Assembly (NCBI GenBank): GCA_022824945.1
Contig: JAJDYX010000023.1
Coordinates: forward strand, 78,001 to 142,000
Direction: 5' to 3'
Source: Candidatus Latescibacterota bacterium
GTDB taxonomy: Bacteria > Latescibacterota > UBA2968
Length of the DNA: 64,000 nucleotides
Part shown: one piece after another, positions 46,283-55,130 of the stretch
Position numbering within the stretch: the stretch's first letter is position 1
Layout: each line of letters opens with the position of its first letter
Notes under the pieces: model-generated
What the model was told of the DNA's origin: nothing
Seen by the model: only the letters and a program-made list of their open reading frames with translations
Database searches by the model: none
Made by a program: the position numbers and the translations under genes

Positions 46283-47698
46283 TCAGAGCCCCTTCTCCAA
46301 ATCTGCTTGACATGCCGCTTCAGCCTCTTCGGGATCACGTTTCAATTCTTGCGCCAACAATGCGTGCAATTGCTCAATGCGATCAGCCTGCCCAGGATCA
46401 TCTGCCAGATTGTGAAACTCACCAGGATCATCATCCAGATTATACAATTCGCGTTCAGGTCCATGTTCCTCATCAAAGCGACAATGATACACATACTTCC
46501 AAGGTCCCTGGCGAATCATTTGAAAACCTGATACGACGCCGTGCGCATAATACTCGCTCACCGCGATATCACGCCATTCTGCATTATCATCATCCAGATA
46601 ATTCATAAAAGACGCACCATCCCAGTCCTCTGAAGACTCAAGACCACACAGTTCACCAATTGTCTGAGCGAGATCAACCAGAGAACAGGCCTTTGATCGC
46701 CGTTGTCCACCAGCCCATCGTTTGGGATAATGCACGATCAAGGGCATACGCGCAGCGTGCTCATACATATTGTTCTTCCACCACAAGCCGTGATCGCCCT
46801 TATTCTCACCATGATCCGAGCAATAAATCACAATAGTATTGTCCGCCACTTCAGAATCGCCCAACGCGCCAATCAGCTTGCCCACTTCATCATCTAACCA
46901 TTGCACAAATCCCCAATAAAGTTCACGTCCAAGTTTGGTCTCTTCTGGTGTCGCTTTGTCCGCACCAAAGCCTGCACGCAGATGCTTGTAATTCGTCGGT
47001 AACGTATCCAGAAAACCTTCAGGAATCTCAGGCATCGGCACTTTGTCTTTATACGGTGTGTAATATTCTTCAGGAATGGTCAGTGGAAAGTGCGGTGCAA
47101 GATAACCTGCCAATAAGAAGAAAGGCTTGTCATCTGCCTTTCGATTCTGCAAAAAAGTACTACACTCAGCCGTCACTTTGCGATCATGTCGCAAAATACC
47201 GGTCTCATTCCCCGTCTTAAACTTAGCCACTCGCCCTGCCCAAGTGCGTTGTCCAGACTCACTGATATCATCATACCCTCGCCGTATCTCTTTACCACCA
47301 TTGTTGCCGCCTCCATTTTTGGTGCCTCCTTTTTTCTTATTGGAAGGATACACCTCCTTAAATCCATACAGACGATCAGGACCAAAATGCATTTTCCCAC
47401 CCAACCAGCTTTCATACCCTGCGGCATTCAAAGAATGGCTAAGCGAGGGATAATCATCTGACTCCAATTTCCAACCATTTGCCCAAACTCCGCATCGGCT
47501 CACGTATTGCACAGCGGTAAAACTCGCTCGCGAAGGCGCACACAAGGGCGAGCTTGTATAAGCAGCATCAAATGTAATGCCTTCATTGGCCAAGCGATCA
47601 AAATTAGGCGTCGATACAATTTCATCCCCATAACACCCCATGACCCCTGGATCGTGTTCGTCGGACATAATCAACAATATGTTTGGACGGTCGGACAT
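46283..47698 (-). CDS. Formylglycine-type sulfatase
   Basis: A type I sulfatase or phosphonate hydrolase-like enzyme of 471 residues. CAPSR (residues 53-57) is the C-x-P-x-R site in which the cysteine becomes formylglycine. RPNILLIMSDEHDPG holds the first metal aspartates, and IVIYCSDHGENKGDHGLWWK the second metal site. There is no signal peptide, so it should act in the cytoplasm. A GAGGAG site precedes the ATG at 47698. It shares direction with the next sulfatase upstream, with a broken sulfatase start in the gap between them. Confidence 0.92.
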   Translation of the reverse strand: MSDRPNILLIMSDEHDPGVMGCYGDEIVSTPNFDRLANEGITFDAAYTSSPLCAPSRASFTAVQYVSRCGVWANGWKLESDDYPSLSHSLNAAGYESWLGGKMHFGPDRLYGFKEVYPSNKKKGGTKNGGGNNGGKEIRRGYDDISESGQRTWAGRVAKFKTGNETGILRHDRKVTAECSTFLQNRKADDKPFFLLAGYLAPHFPLTIPEEYYTPYKDKVPMPEIPEGFLDTLPTNYKHLRAGFGADKATPEETKLGRELYWGFVQWLDDEVGKLIGALGDSEVADNTIVIYCSDHGENKGDHGLWWKNNMYEHAARMPLIVHYPKRWAGGQRRSKACSLVDLAQTIGELCGLESSEDWDGASFMNYLDDDNAEWRDIAVSEYYAHGVVSGFQMIRQGPWKYVYHCRFDEEHGPERELYNLDDDPGEFHNLADDPGQADRIEQLHALLAQELKRDPEEAEAACQADLEKGL

Positions 47699-47709
47699 AA
47701 GACTCCTCA

Positions 47710-47820
47710 CTAAATTTGAAAATTGAACTTTGGTTCAAGTGCATCTCCAAAACCGAGATCATCTACCAAAACAAAAACAATATTGGGTCTATTCGTTTTT
47801 ATATCATCACCTACTTTCAT
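47710..47820 (-). pseudogene. Sulfatase remnant, N-terminal fragment
   Basis: A 36-codon frame begins at an ATG at 47820 and reads NRPNIVFVLVDDLGFGDALE, the exact start pattern of secreted or cytoplasmic sulfatases (RPNI.F.L.DDLG.GD), then turns to unrelated residues and stops 12 bases before the intact sulfatase begins. The rest of the gene is missing, so a deletion has joined its first 25 codons to the next promoter region. The remaining bases up to 47913 hold nothing I recognise. Confidence 0.7.
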
Positions 47821-47913
47821 GTTGATCAGAAATTGTACAGCTCATCGCAGTCACTATCATTAACAACTGGAACGAGAAGCGTTTGCATGATAGGCCAATG
47901 GCACTCTCTCGTT

Positions 47914-49251
47914 TCATTTTCTTCTCGGGACTAATGCATCAACTTTAGCGATATATTGATCCATTTCTGAAAGTAATTTTTGTGCTAATTCTGGTTTCTC
48001 ATTAACAATATTCTTCAGTTCAAATGGATCCTTTTCTAAGTCGAAAAGTTCAAGGGTCTCGTCTTCCCAAAAACGCAGAAATTTATAATTTTCAAAAATA
48101 ACGGCAGAATGAGGATTGGCTTGACGATTGAAATGAGGATAGTGCCAAACAAGATAATCGCTTGGACGTTTCACCTTTCCCTGGATGTCGTTATGCAAAG
48201 TATGCCGCAGACTTCCGCCATCTACTTCCTCAGGCCAATGTCCACCAGCCAAATCACAGACAGTCGGAAACAGATCATACTGTGTCACCGTAACATGAGA
48301 TATTTCTCCTGGCTTAATATTAGGACCAGAAATAATAAAGGGAACACGAATGCCTCCTTCATAAACAAAGAATTTACCTTCCTTTAAAGGTAACGCACTG
48401 CTTATCTCCCCCTCTCTACGATTGACATAAGGGCCATTATCCGAAGTGAATACAATGTATGTGTTCTCTGTGATTCCCAATTCTCTTACGGCACTTAGAA
48501 CCATTCCGACGCCAGTATCAAGATCTTCTGTCATGGCAGCATACAGTGGATGGTCGTGTTTAGTACCCTTGGGCAAGGCCTTGTATTTTTCATGGGTTTT
48601 TTGCAGTGCTATCATTTGCAGATGGACGGCATAGTATGAAAGTTGCAAGTAAAAGGGCCGGTTTTCGCTAACCGACTGTTTCATAAATTCAATTCCTCTT
48701 CTGGAGATACTGAAGGTTTGCTTGGGGTCATCCCCTCCATCTTCAGTATTACCCTCTCTATTGCCAGTGGGACCATCACTTTTATCAAAACCGTTAGAAC
48801 CGGGCCCTCCAGACTGAAGGTGCCATTTACCAAAGTGAGCAGTCACATAACTTGAATCAATCTTTTTAAGCTGCTCAGGTAGTGTCGTATAAGACTGAAT
48901 ATCGTTTGTTTTATTAGGTGTTCCCATCAGTACACTGTCATCACGGTTCTGCCCCTTCCAACCAACCAATGCAGTCAGCCCATGCTTTGCGGTAGTCATT
49001 CCGGTTAGCAAACTTGCGCGTGAGGCAGAACAAACCGGAGAACCCGCATAACCATTGCTGAAAACCACGCCCTGTTTTGCCAGTTGTTCGAGGTTTGGTG
49101 TCTGATAGTAGTCACTTTTAGAATCAGGCACGCGTTCATCCATTAATACTGATAATCCTGGCCAACCGAGATCGTCAGCGTAAAGAATAATAAAATTTGG
49201 CTGATCACTGGCTTCGACTTGATTCGATCCTGATCCAAAACCACCGGCCAT
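47914..49251 (-). CDS. Formylglycine-type sulfatase with CSASR site
   Basis: A 445-residue sulfatase. NFIILYADDLGWPGL is the metal-binding start and YIVFTSDNGPYVNRREGEIS the second metal region. The modification site is CSASR (74-78), with alanine where most have proline; such sites are modified less readily by aerobic-type enzymes but are known in the family. The N-terminus (MAGGFGSGSNQVEASDQ) looks like the tail of a signal peptide whose beginning is lost: in frame upstream lie KKRGVIV and then a stop. It may thus be mislocalised. AAAAAAAGGGGGG precedes the ATG. Confidence 0.88.
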   Translation of the reverse strand: MAGGFGSGSNQVEASDQPNFIILYADDLGWPGLSVLMDERVPDSKSDYYQTPNLEQLAKQGVVFSNGYAGSPVCSASRASLLTGMTTAKHGLTALVGWKGQNRDDSVLMGTPNKTNDIQSYTTLPEQLKKIDSSYVTAHFGKWHLQSGGPGSNGFDKSDGPTGNREGNTEDGGDDPKQTFSISRRGIEFMKQSVSENRPFYLQLSYYAVHLQMIALQKTHEKYKALPKGTKHDHPLYAAMTEDLDTGVGMVLSAVRELGITENTYIVFTSDNGPYVNRREGEISSALPLKEGKFFVYEGGIRVPFIISGPNIKPGEISHVTVTQYDLFPTVCDLAGGHWPEEVDGGSLRHTLHNDIQGKVKRPSDYLVWHYPHFNRQANPHSAVIFENYKFLRFWEDETLELFDLEKDPFELKNIVNEKPELAQKLLSEMDQYIAKVDALVPRRK

Positions 49252-49337
49252 AACGATTACCCCCCTTTTTTTAAGGGTTGATGTTCAAGAGCTTTCCATT
49301 CTGTTATTCATGATATCCAGCCAGACACCAATACACA

Positions 49338-49392
49338 ATGTCTCAAAAGGTCTTAATACTTTGCGAAAGGGACATGAAGCCACTTGGACATT
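49338..49392. promoter_or_regulatory. Candidate AraC-operator region, second copy
   Basis: The gap between the divergent sulfatase genes holds a 39-bp block starting ATGTCTCAAAAGGTCTTAAT with CTTTGCGAAA (49359-49368) and then TTGGACATT (49384-49392). The same two elements occur at 45170-45266. Read as protein, the two blocks start MSQKVLILCE and MRQKALNLCE, so a decayed AraC start is the alternative reading. Confidence 0.45.
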
Positions 49393-49466
49393 GTGGGAAG
49401 ACTTTTGATTGTGTATTTTGAGGCCGACTACATGGTCTTTTGAATCTTTATGAAAGGAGTTGGTGC

Positions 49467-50828
49467 ATGGCAGGGCGTCCAAATATTCTGTTGATTCTTT
49501 CAGATGATCACAGCGCACCGCATCTGGGGTGTTATGGCGACCCACATGCCAACACGCCTAATATCGATGCGTTTGCAGCACAAGGGATACGCTTTGACCG
49601 CGCATATACAACATCGCCACAATGTATGCCCTCTCGAGCGTCGATGTTTACGGGCCGGTCACCGGTTGCCATTTCGATGACACGGTTTACAGCCCCCCTC
49701 CCACGTGAGGTGCCCACCATTCTGGATGCGTTGCGAGATGCTGGATATTTTACCGGTCTGGGTAGGCGGTGGCACCATCTGGACGGACGTGCAAACCCAA
49801 AAGGCGTGGATGGATATGTGCAAGAAAAATACAATCTGCGCACAGCAAAAGATCGTGTAGACTATCTCAATGTCTGTACCGATAAGGAATTAAAGGGAGA
49901 AACTCCGAGGGTTTTGAGTGAATTTTTGGACCAATGCCCCAAAGATACACCCTTTTTTATGTATCTCGGTTTTAACGATCCACACCGGGCTTGGACATTG
50001 CGACCCGATGAATACCGACCTGATCCGGCCTCGCTCGTATTGCCACCGCATTTTCCCGATACGCCAACATTGCGCGAAGATTTGGCAGATTATTACGGTG
50101 TTCTGCACCGCATGGATCAGGAATTTGCACAGGCGATGGATGTGCTGGACAAGCGTGGGGTGCGTGAAAACACGCTTGTGATGTTTATGGGAGATAATGG
50201 TGCAGCGCTGCTTCGGGGAAAAGGCACTTTGTATGAGCCGAGTTGTCATGTGCCGTTGATAGCACAATGGCCTGGAAAGATCGCGCCGGGAACTGTTTCA
50301 GACGAGTTGATCAGTGGTGAAGATATTGCCGCAACGGTGTTAGAGGCCGCAGACCTTGATGCGCTGGAGCAAATCACGGGCAACAGTTTTTGTGAGCTGA
50401 TGACTGGCGGCGAGCACAAATCTCGAACCGAAGTATTCACCCAGCGTGGTGCACACGGTCAAAATCTTCCAGTATCCTCAGCGGCTTTTGATCTTTCACG
50501 TGCAATTCGAACAGAGCATTACCATTTGATTTACAATGCCTACTGGCAGGTGCCTTTTACGCCCGTAGATTTTTATAGCAAACCTGTATGGATAGACCTT
50601 ATGGAACGTTGCAAACGCGGTGAATTGTCCGAACTGCATGAAAGACTGTATTTCACCCCCACCCGGCCAATGTTTGAATTGTTTGATCTACAGAACGATC
50701 CTTATGAACTGACCAACCTGATTGATGATCCAGGTTTGGCAGACGTCCAAGCTGATCTTATTGCCCGCCTAACCGAGTGGATGATTCTGGAACGCGACTT
50801 CTTACCCCTACCAACCGGTGGGAATTGA
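49467..50828 (+). CDS. Formylglycine-type sulfatase
   Basis: A 453-residue sulfatase with RPNILLILSDDHSAPHLG (first metal site), CMPSR (53-57) as modification site, and ENTLVMFMGDNGAALLRGKG (second metal site). No signal peptide, so probably cytoplasmic, like the sulfatase at 46283. The ATG at 49467 follows AAAGGAG at eight bases. It is divergent from the sulfatase at 47914, and converges with the glycan-enzyme gene that ends at 50886. It is close in sequence style to heparan N-sulfatase-like bacterial enzymes, but the substrate is not known. Confidence 0.92.
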   Translation: MAGRPNILLILSDDHSAPHLGCYGDPHANTPNIDAFAAQGIRFDRAYTTSPQCMPSRASMFTGRSPVAISMTRFTAPLPREVPTILDALRDAGYFTGLGRRWHHLDGRANPKGVDGYVQEKYNLRTAKDRVDYLNVCTDKELKGETPRVLSEFLDQCPKDTPFFMYLGFNDPHRAWTLRPDEYRPDPASLVLPPHFPDTPTLREDLADYYGVLHRMDQEFAQAMDVLDKRGVRENTLVMFMGDNGAALLRGKGTLYEPSCHVPLIAQWPGKIAPGTVSDELISGEDIAATVLEAADLDALEQITGNSFCELMTGGEHKSRTEVFTQRGAHGQNLPVSSAAFDLSRAIRTEHYHLIYNAYWQVPFTPVDFYSKPVWIDLMERCKRGELSELHERLYFTPTRPMFELFDLQNDPYELTNLIDDPGLADVQADLIARLTEWMILERDFLPLPTGGN

Positions 50829-50885
50829 TATAGATACCGTCAAGGGACTGGTGTTACCCCGTTTTGGTGGAGATCTACGGCTAGT

Positions 50886-52754
50886 TCAAAATTCCAACAC
50901 CTTCTTCCGCTTACCCTTACTAATGGTGACGATACCACTATTGTAGTCGGCAATAAGAAAAGGGCTTTCAAAGACCTTCTTCGGGGCGTAGTTGACTGGC
51001 TTGCCATTGATGGTGGGTGTTTTCTCAAAGCTGGTGTCGAAGGTCAACAGGTCGCTGTAGATCGTGGTGTATCTAAGAATGGCGCCATCCATGCTCATCT
51101 CACAGCCTTTTACCTTCGCCTTGAACGTGTCGAAGCTATCGAGATCGCTCTTGGCCATAACCTCGAGAATGACGGGGGCGTATTCGCCCTTAAGCGCCAT
51201 GATCCTTCCGGGAGGTGTCTTACGTGTACTGCCATCCTCAGCCTTGACGGTGTATGAGCCATCCTTCCACGTGAAGCCTCCATCGGACACGCGAATAGCT
51301 GCCCATGCTCCTTCTGCTTCCACAAATACCACACCATCTTCCTCAACTGGTGCGCTCAAGCCTTTTTCCGACATCCAGACGTTCATCTCGGCGCCACCCT
51401 TGTGGTACTTGAGCTTCTGTGTGATCAGGCTACCCTTGCTTTGGACGGACCACTGAGCATTGAGAACGACCTTGTTGTCCTCGGGACGCACAAGAGGAAC
51501 GATGCGGGCATCGTCTTCGCCAGCAAAGATCACACCCTGCCAACGATTCTGTGCGCTGATCGCGACCCAATCGGACAGCGGTCGCGCCTCGGTCATTGGG
51601 GTACCCAGGATGAAGGCAGGGTCACAGAAACTGTAGCGCAGAATGCCACCACCGTCGGTTCGTAGTTGATTCGGCGTCTTGCTCGCAACTGCCACCATGG
51701 GAAACGAATGGCCTTGTCTCCCGAGACCCTGTGTACGCTGTCGTACTTCGTAGCGGCCGCGTCCCTTTACGTCACGCGCGATATCGGCCACTACGGTCGG
51801 GGGGCGGTAAGCGCTGAGTGCGGCGTTGACGTCAGGACCATTGACCGTTGGTTGCTTGCCGATGGCGAAGTAGAACCAGGCCAACGGAGCGTTTCCGTGA
51901 TCCCGGTTCTGGTAGAACGCTTTCTCCCCCTTTCTGCGTGACCCGCCGCCACCCATATGCCCACCAATCTGCTCTTGCGCCCAGTAAGCAAAGTAGAGAT
52001 CGAGGAACATCCCGGCCGAGCGCTGTACTGGTGGATCACCGAAGTCGTAAAAGTTGTAGAATCCCCTGATCAGCGTGGCGTTATATCCATCGCTCATCAT
52101 TTCGATACACAGGCTCTTGCGGGCCCGTTCACGGCAGTAAGCGATAAAGTACTCGTTCCAGGCGCGGTAATGATCCTCGGCCGTGGCGCCGTCATCAAAC
52201 TTGAGGTTCCTATATTCGGGCAGATTCCTGGCGAGCTTGGAGAAGTGCCAATTCACCGTGAAGTCCATGGCATGATGGTTCTCGGACCCGTAAATGTGCC
52301 AGGTCTGCGAGTCCACGACCTCCGCCTTGCTTAGCCACGAGCACATTTTGGCATAGAGCCAGACCGGTTTGAGCGCGAGGGCCTCGGTTTCTTTGGTGAT
52401 GCGGCCAGGATACTCCGACCCCTTGGTGCCGTACATCTCGATCAGCCGCATGACGATTTCCGCATGCCAGTGGAAACTGTCGCGGTCGTTGATGTCCCGC
52501 GGATTGTCAAGGTAGTGCTGGGCATTCTCGATAAGCGCCGCATTTGCCTCATCCAGCATCTCGCATAGATACAGGCAGCGCGCGGCAAACGCCATGATGG
52601 AATAGGAGTAGGCTCGCACGTAGTTACCGCGTTCCGGGCCGAGAGGTTTCTGCTTCTTGGCGCGCACCAGGGGATTGCCCGATTCTGCGCGGAACATCGC
52701 GTCCACCCGTTTCTCAAATCCAGCCAGGATGGCTTCCGGGGTTTGCTTCTTCAT
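50886..52754 (-). CDS. Large putative glycan-active (alpha/alpha)-barrel protein
   Basis: A 622-residue protein that I cannot assign firmly. The first 340 residues are helical with aromatic and histidine-rich turns (DSFHWHAEIVMRLIEMYG, IYGSENHHAMDFTVNWHF), like the catalytic barrel of heparinase II/III or other polysaccharide lyases, where Asn-His pairs bind substrate. The rest is beta-rich (WVAISAQNRWQGVIFAGE, VFVEAEGAWAAIRVSDGG), like a lyase beta-sandwich. No signal peptide. AAGGAG precedes the ATG at 52754. The gene is visibly more GC-rich than its neighbours, which suggests a separate origin. Its place by sulfatases supports glycan breakdown. Confidence 0.6.
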   Translation of the reverse strand: MKKQTPEAILAGFEKRVDAMFRAESGNPLVRAKKQKPLGPERGNYVRAYSYSIMAFAARCLYLCEMLDEANAALIENAQHYLDNPRDINDRDSFHWHAEIVMRLIEMYGTKGSEYPGRITKETEALALKPVWLYAKMCSWLSKAEVVDSQTWHIYGSENHHAMDFTVNWHFSKLARNLPEYRNLKFDDGATAEDHYRAWNEYFIAYCRERARKSLCIEMMSDGYNATLIRGFYNFYDFGDPPVQRSAGMFLDLYFAYWAQEQIGGHMGGGGSRRKGEKAFYQNRDHGNAPLAWFYFAIGKQPTVNGPDVNAALSAYRPPTVVADIARDVKGRGRYEVRQRTQGLGRQGHSFPMVAVASKTPNQLRTDGGGILRYSFCDPAFILGTPMTEARPLSDWVAISAQNRWQGVIFAGEDDARIVPLVRPEDNKVVLNAQWSVQSKGSLITQKLKYHKGGAEMNVWMSEKGLSAPVEEDGVVFVEAEGAWAAIRVSDGGFTWKDGSYTVKAEDGSTRKTPPGRIMALKGEYAPVILEVMAKSDLDSFDTFKAKVKGCEMSMDGAILRYTTIYSDLLTFDTSFEKTPTINGKPVNYAPKKVFESPFLIADYNSGIVTISKGKRKKVLEF

Positions 52755-52856
52755 CGACACAGCTCCTTAAAAACGATTATTAAATGAGAATTATAGTTAT
52801 TTTTTGGCACATAGAAAGAAAAACAATTATAAAGCACATAAAAACAAGCACAAATA

Positions 52857-52888
52857 AGAAAACGCCGTGGAAAAAATCTCACGGCATT
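52857..52888 (-). terminator. Terminator after PhyH copy A
   Basis: A 9-bp stem (AACGCCGTG 52861-52869 with CACGGCATT 52880-52888) on the minus strand, with a short T-rich tail. It lies 70 bp beyond the dioxygenase stop. The remainder of the 200-bp gap is AT-rich leader of the gene that starts at 52754. Confidence 0.6.
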
Positions 52889-52944
52889 TTCTATTTTCGC
52901 TATCATTTGGCCAAAAAGTTATAGTAACGTTTGGTCGGCCAGAC

Positions 52945-54110
52945 AATACCTCGAACATTACAACGTCGCGGTTGCACGCGCGCCACCGGCACTCAGCAGC
53001 TTCGCCCTGGTCTCGTCCGTCAGCCGGATGTGCGGCGGCGACATGCCCGGCAGCAACACACTCGGGTCGCTCTTCACACGCGCCAGCGGATGGAGCTCTG
53101 TGAGCGCCGGGTTCGCGGAGTAGTCTTTGTCCTCCCGGGGCTCGTTAAACCAGCACGGCGAGAACTCCAGGATCCGTTTCTGCCGCTCAGTGAGTTCGGG
53201 GTCGTTGGTGTCGTACGCGGCGTCGCCGTGGTGCATGCCGAAGGGAACATACTTGTAGAAGAGAGTGCGGCGCTCGCCGCTCCCTGCCCACGGAATCGTA
53301 CCGTGTTTGAGCTTCTCACTGAACAAAATGCAATCCCCAGCCTTAGCCTCGACGCGATGCACCGGCACATCGTCATCCCAGTTCGGCAACTGCGACGTCC
53401 ATTTCGTGTCGCACCAGTTCCGCCGCCAGTCGCCGGCGATGCCCGTCAGTTTCTGCTCATTGGCTGGCTTGTGTGTGCCAACAACACACCCGAAGCCCCC
53501 GTCATCTGGTCCGACTGTCTTGAGTTCATACACACATGTGATATGAAAGCTGCTCGGGCTGCCGTGGAGCGTCCCGCCTATGTCTGCGCCGTCTGTCGGT
53601 TTCCGGCCAGGCTTGTAGTGTATATTGTCATGATCTAACCGGAACGAGGGGCGAAGCTCTTCCGGCATGTGTGCTGGGGCATGGCCCCACGCCGGATCGC
53701 CGAGAAGCTCTTCAAGGATGGGTAGCATGGTCTCGTTGTCGATCAGGTCCCTGTATGCCTTGCTCCAGAGCCTTCTCCCCATGTAGGTGTTGCCGTGCCG
53801 ATCCGTTGTCATGTGCTTGTCGCGCGCGCCGATGTAGAAGCGGTGCTGTTTGTCGGTGCGGGCCGTGGACAGCGTCTCCTCCCGTTCAAAGATATACTGA
53901 TCATAGACTTGGTTGAGCTCGTCCAACTGCTGTTGATTGAGCACATTGGGCACGACGATATAGCCTTGTCGTGCGAGTGTGTCACGCATCGCATTGTCCA
54001 TCTTCCAATCTCCTCTATGTGTAGGAACTACAAGGGACATTTCTTGCGCATGGATTGCTGGTAAGAAGGCGTTTCCGGCAGTCGTTGTCAAGTGTTTTTG
54101 CCGTTCACAC
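52945..54110. repeat. Long duplication, copy A
   Basis: This stretch matches 55131-56290 in the same orientation. The match covers a whole dioxygenase gene, its ribosome site, about 100 bp of upstream DNA including TTGACA, and about 12 bases after the stop (AATACCTCGAACATTACAAC). Differences cluster near codons 50-70 and at the 3' end. An unrelated methyltransferase gene lies between the copies. Confidence 0.85.
52958..54001 (-). CDS. Phytanoyl-CoA dioxygenase-like protein, copy A
   Basis: An Fe(II)/2-oxoglutarate oxygenase-like protein of 347 residues, nearly identical to copy B (55146). The family core DDGGFGCVVGTHKPA and the distal iron histidine region LKHGTIPWAGSGERRTLFYK, with its 2-oxoglutarate arginine, are clear. 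The HxD pair is not certain; LDHDNIHYKPG is the best candidate. I start it at 54001, where AGAGGAGATT precedes the ATG and the residue run MDNAMRDTLARQGYIVVPN matches copy B. The longer frame reads into duplicated promoter DNA. Substrate unknown. Confidence 0.85.
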   Translation of the reverse strand: MDNAMRDTLARQGYIVVPNVLNQQQLDELNQVYDQYIFEREETLSTARTDKQHRFYIGARDKHMTTDRHGNTYMGRRLWSKAYRDLIDNETMLPILEELLGDPAWGHAPAHMPEELRPSFRLDHDNIHYKPGRKPTDGADIGGTLHGSPSSFHITCVYELKTVGPDDGGFGCVVGTHKPANEQKLTGIAGDWRRNWCDTKWTSQLPNWDDDVPVHRVEAKAGDCILFSEKLKHGTIPWAGSGERRTLFYKYVPFGMHHGDAAYDTNDPELTERQKRILEFSPCWFNEPREDKDYSANPALTELHPLARVKSDPSVLLPGMSPPHIRLTDETRAKLLSAGGARATATL

Positions 54111-54165
54111 ATCGCTTACGGTGAGTTATAGACCATGTCGCCCTCTCACAAACGAGAGGATAAAG

Positions 54166-55056
54166 CTATTGCTTCTTCTTACAGACCATACGGAATCCGT
54201 TGGGCAGCGCATGAAAACAATTCTGACGCCATCGATCATGATTTTTGGTCGGCTCTTCCCAAACGTGAAGGATCTCAAATCCAGCATCAATCATCGCCAT
54301 CAGGTAGTCAGAAACAGTCCACTGAAAAATGTACTGAACATTCTCGGCATCCCTATTCTCTTCGTCTTCAGGATCCACAAATTCTGTCGCCGCTCCTGTC
54401 TCCGGGTTATACAAGTATTGGTGAGGCCCACGATCGAAGTAAAAGAAGTCTGCTTCGGGAGTGTTGCCCCCCTCTTTGCCAACCATCGCATCTTCACCTA
54501 TAAAGTATTCACAGTTGCTCCACATTTGCCGCACTGGATGAACCTCGCTTACCACAAACAATCCACCTGGGGTCAGCAACCGACTTGCCTCTGCGTAGTA
54601 TTGCCAGAGATCCGAAATCCAGATGGCTACAACGCCTACGCTACACGCGAAGTGATATCCTCCGTCGGGCAACGTCGGGAGGTCCGAAATGTCGCCCTGA
54701 TGGAAGGTGATTTCAAGGCCAAGGTCCTTTGCCCTTTCGGCGGCGATTTCCAATTGTCGCTCGGAAATATCGACTGACGTGACTGTTGCCCCCATTGATG
54801 CCAAGGCAAAGGCGGCGAAGTTGTCCCCACTGCCCAAGACAACCGCGTTTTTTCCCTCCAGGGATCCAAGATGTTGAGCGATGTGCGCAACGCCCTGCTC
54901 AGTCAATGCATTCTCCCTCCAATATTCGAGTGCTTTTTCAACCCGCTCTGGTACCAGATGACCGCGATGCCAGGGGCCTTTTGAGTCTCTGCGTGCCTTC
55001 CACCGTGGTGCAGCTGCATTCCATTTCTTATGATTTGACTCGTGCATCTTATTCAT
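54166..55056 (-). CDS. Class I SAM-dependent methyltransferase
   Basis: A 296-residue Rossmann methyltransferase. Motif I is AVVLGSGDNFAAFALASMGA, motif II TSVDISERQL, then FHQGDISDLP, a FACSVGVVAIWISD strand and LLTPGGLFVVSEVHPV. The sequence resembles small-molecule methyltransferases of the UbiE/arsenite type in fold only; the substrate is unknown. AAGGAG precedes the ATG. It lies between two copies of a dioxygenase gene and has the same direction, 164 bp from copy A, so the three may form one small-molecule modification cluster. Confidence 0.85.
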   Translation of the reverse strand: MNKMHESNHKKWNAAAPRWKARRDSKGPWHRGHLVPERVEKALEYWRENALTEQGVAHIAQHLGSLEGKNAVVLGSGDNFAAFALASMGATVTSVDISERQLEIAAERAKDLGLEITFHQGDISDLPTLPDGGYHFACSVGVVAIWISDLWQYYAEASRLLTPGGLFVVSEVHPVRQMWSNCEYFIGEDAMVGKEGGNTPEADFFYFDRGPHQYLYNPETGAATEFVDPEDEENRDAENVQYIFQWTVSDYLMAMIDAGFEILHVWEEPTKNHDRWRQNCFHALPNGFRMVCKKKQ

Positions 55057-55074
55057 TTTACAGACTCCTTAAAA

Positions 55075-55112
55075 CCAAAAAACCGCAGGCATTCACATTG
55101 AATACCCACGGT
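55075..55112 (-). terminator. Terminator after PhyH copy B
   Basis: A long stem with wobble pairs: ACCGCAGGCATTCA (55082-55095) with TGAATACCCACGGT region (55099-55112), followed on the minus strand by six T's. It lies between copy B and the methyltransferase, 18 bp before the latter's start, so it may separate or attenuate the two. Confidence 0.75.
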
Positions 55113-55130
55113 TGTTTTTTACTCAATTAT

